Shown in pieces: positions 49,114 through 49,357 of a DNA stretch of 49,357 nucleotides. This stretch comes from an uncultured Bacteroidota bacterium (GTDB lineage Bacteria > Bacteroidota > Bacteroidia > Chitinophagales > Chitinophagaceae): contig CAIMDZ010000170.1 of the NCBI GenBank assembly GCA_903839875.1, forward strand, positions 1 to 49,357. Reading direction: 5' to 3'. A model generated the notes under the pieces. That model saw only the letters and a program-made list of their open reading frames with translations. It did not search any database and was not told the origin of the DNA. Made by a program: the position numbers and the translations under genes. Each line of letters starts with the position of its first letter. Position 1 is the stretch's first letter.

Positions 49114-49357
49114 TTAAATAGTTAAATAGTTAAATAGTTGAATAGTTGGTAAGTTGATAAGTTGATAAGTTGATAGGTTGATAGGTTGATAGGTTGATAG
49201 GTTGATAGGTTGATAGGTTGATAGGTTGATAGGTTGATAGGTTGATAGGTTGGTAGGTTGATAGGTTGATAGGTTGATAGTTTGATAGGTTGATAGTTTG
49301 GTAGGTTGATAGGTTGATAGGTTGGTAGGTTGATAGGTTGGTAGGTTGATAGGTTGA
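49114..49357. repeat. 8-bp tandem repeat array running off the window
   Basis: About 30 head-to-tail octamers stay in register over 244 bases. They drift from TTAAATAG through TTGAATAG, TTGGTAAG and TTGATAAG to a dominant TTGATAGG, with TTGGTAGG and TTGATAGT variants. The period of 8 shifts the reading frame each unit, and no gene is supported. The array lies upstream of the SRPBCC-type gene and is cut by the window end, so its full length is unknown. Confidence 0.9.

Noticed and set aside
49114..49357. CRISPR array
   Set aside because: The repeats are 8 bp with no spacers, and no cas genes are nearby.

Overview
The window looks like a chromosomal segment of a Bacteroidota bacterium, probably Chitinophagaceae-like. 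The grounds are two proteins ending in a type IX secretion (T9SS) sorting domain, many lipoproteins, the Bacteroidota promoter signature TAnnTTTG in front of several genes, A/T-rich start contexts without clear Shine-Dalgarno sites, and LpxR-, HldD- and LolA-like envelope genes. I see no tRNA, rRNA, CRISPR array, insertion sequence or prophage.

Layout. (1) 1-7.2 kb: a 5'-truncated c-type cytochrome-like gene, then a leftward probable operon of two tandem LolA-like paralogs, a large VPS10/sortilin-like Asp-box protein and two small envelope proteins; a lipoprotein gene lies divergent to it. (2) 7.2-8.9 kb: a three-hairpin intergenic element and rlmD. (3) 9.0-33.0 kb: the centre of the window. 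Two giant secreted proteins (2947 and 3066 aa) lie head to tail and carry 19 and 20 copies of a ~89-residue repeat. They are flanked by two paralogous thioredoxin-fold (TlpA/DUF4369-type) proteins, and the right-hand one is followed after 12 bp by a SurA/PpiC-like prolyl isomerase. The two thioredoxin genes share a promoter and leader. Every one of the 39 repeats keeps the same two cysteines, so a thiol enzyme and a periplasmic foldase beside them suggest a secretion and folding neighbourhood (inference). (4) 33.3-37.4 kb: lipoprotein, TPR-like protein and a coupled pair of polytopic membrane proteins (DUF2157 type). (5) 37.5-45.3 kb: an envelope and RNA-modification group: L,D-transpeptidase, LpxR-like lipid A deacylase, AhpD-like protein, RluF, HldD, a small membrane protein, glutaminyl cyclase, a hypothetical, a small protein/nucleotidyltransferase pair, RluE and an internally duplicated exported protein. 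(6) 45.5-49.4 kb: a GT2 fused to a degenerate polyprenyl-phosphate sugar transferase, a small lipoprotein and an SRPBCC/GyrI-like protein, ending in a long 8-bp tandem repeat that runs off the window.

Main observations. The two giant genes are colinear duplicates: distinctive repeats occur in the same order with a constant offset of one unit, so the array existed before duplication and has not been homogenised since, while their N-terminal modules have been exchanged. Other points are the shared leader of the thioredoxin twins, the GT2 fusion missing its phosphotransferase core, near-leaderless promoter placement in front of two pseudouridine synthase genes, and several families of short intergenic repeats and palindromes. 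All identifications come from reading motifs by eye; no database search was run.
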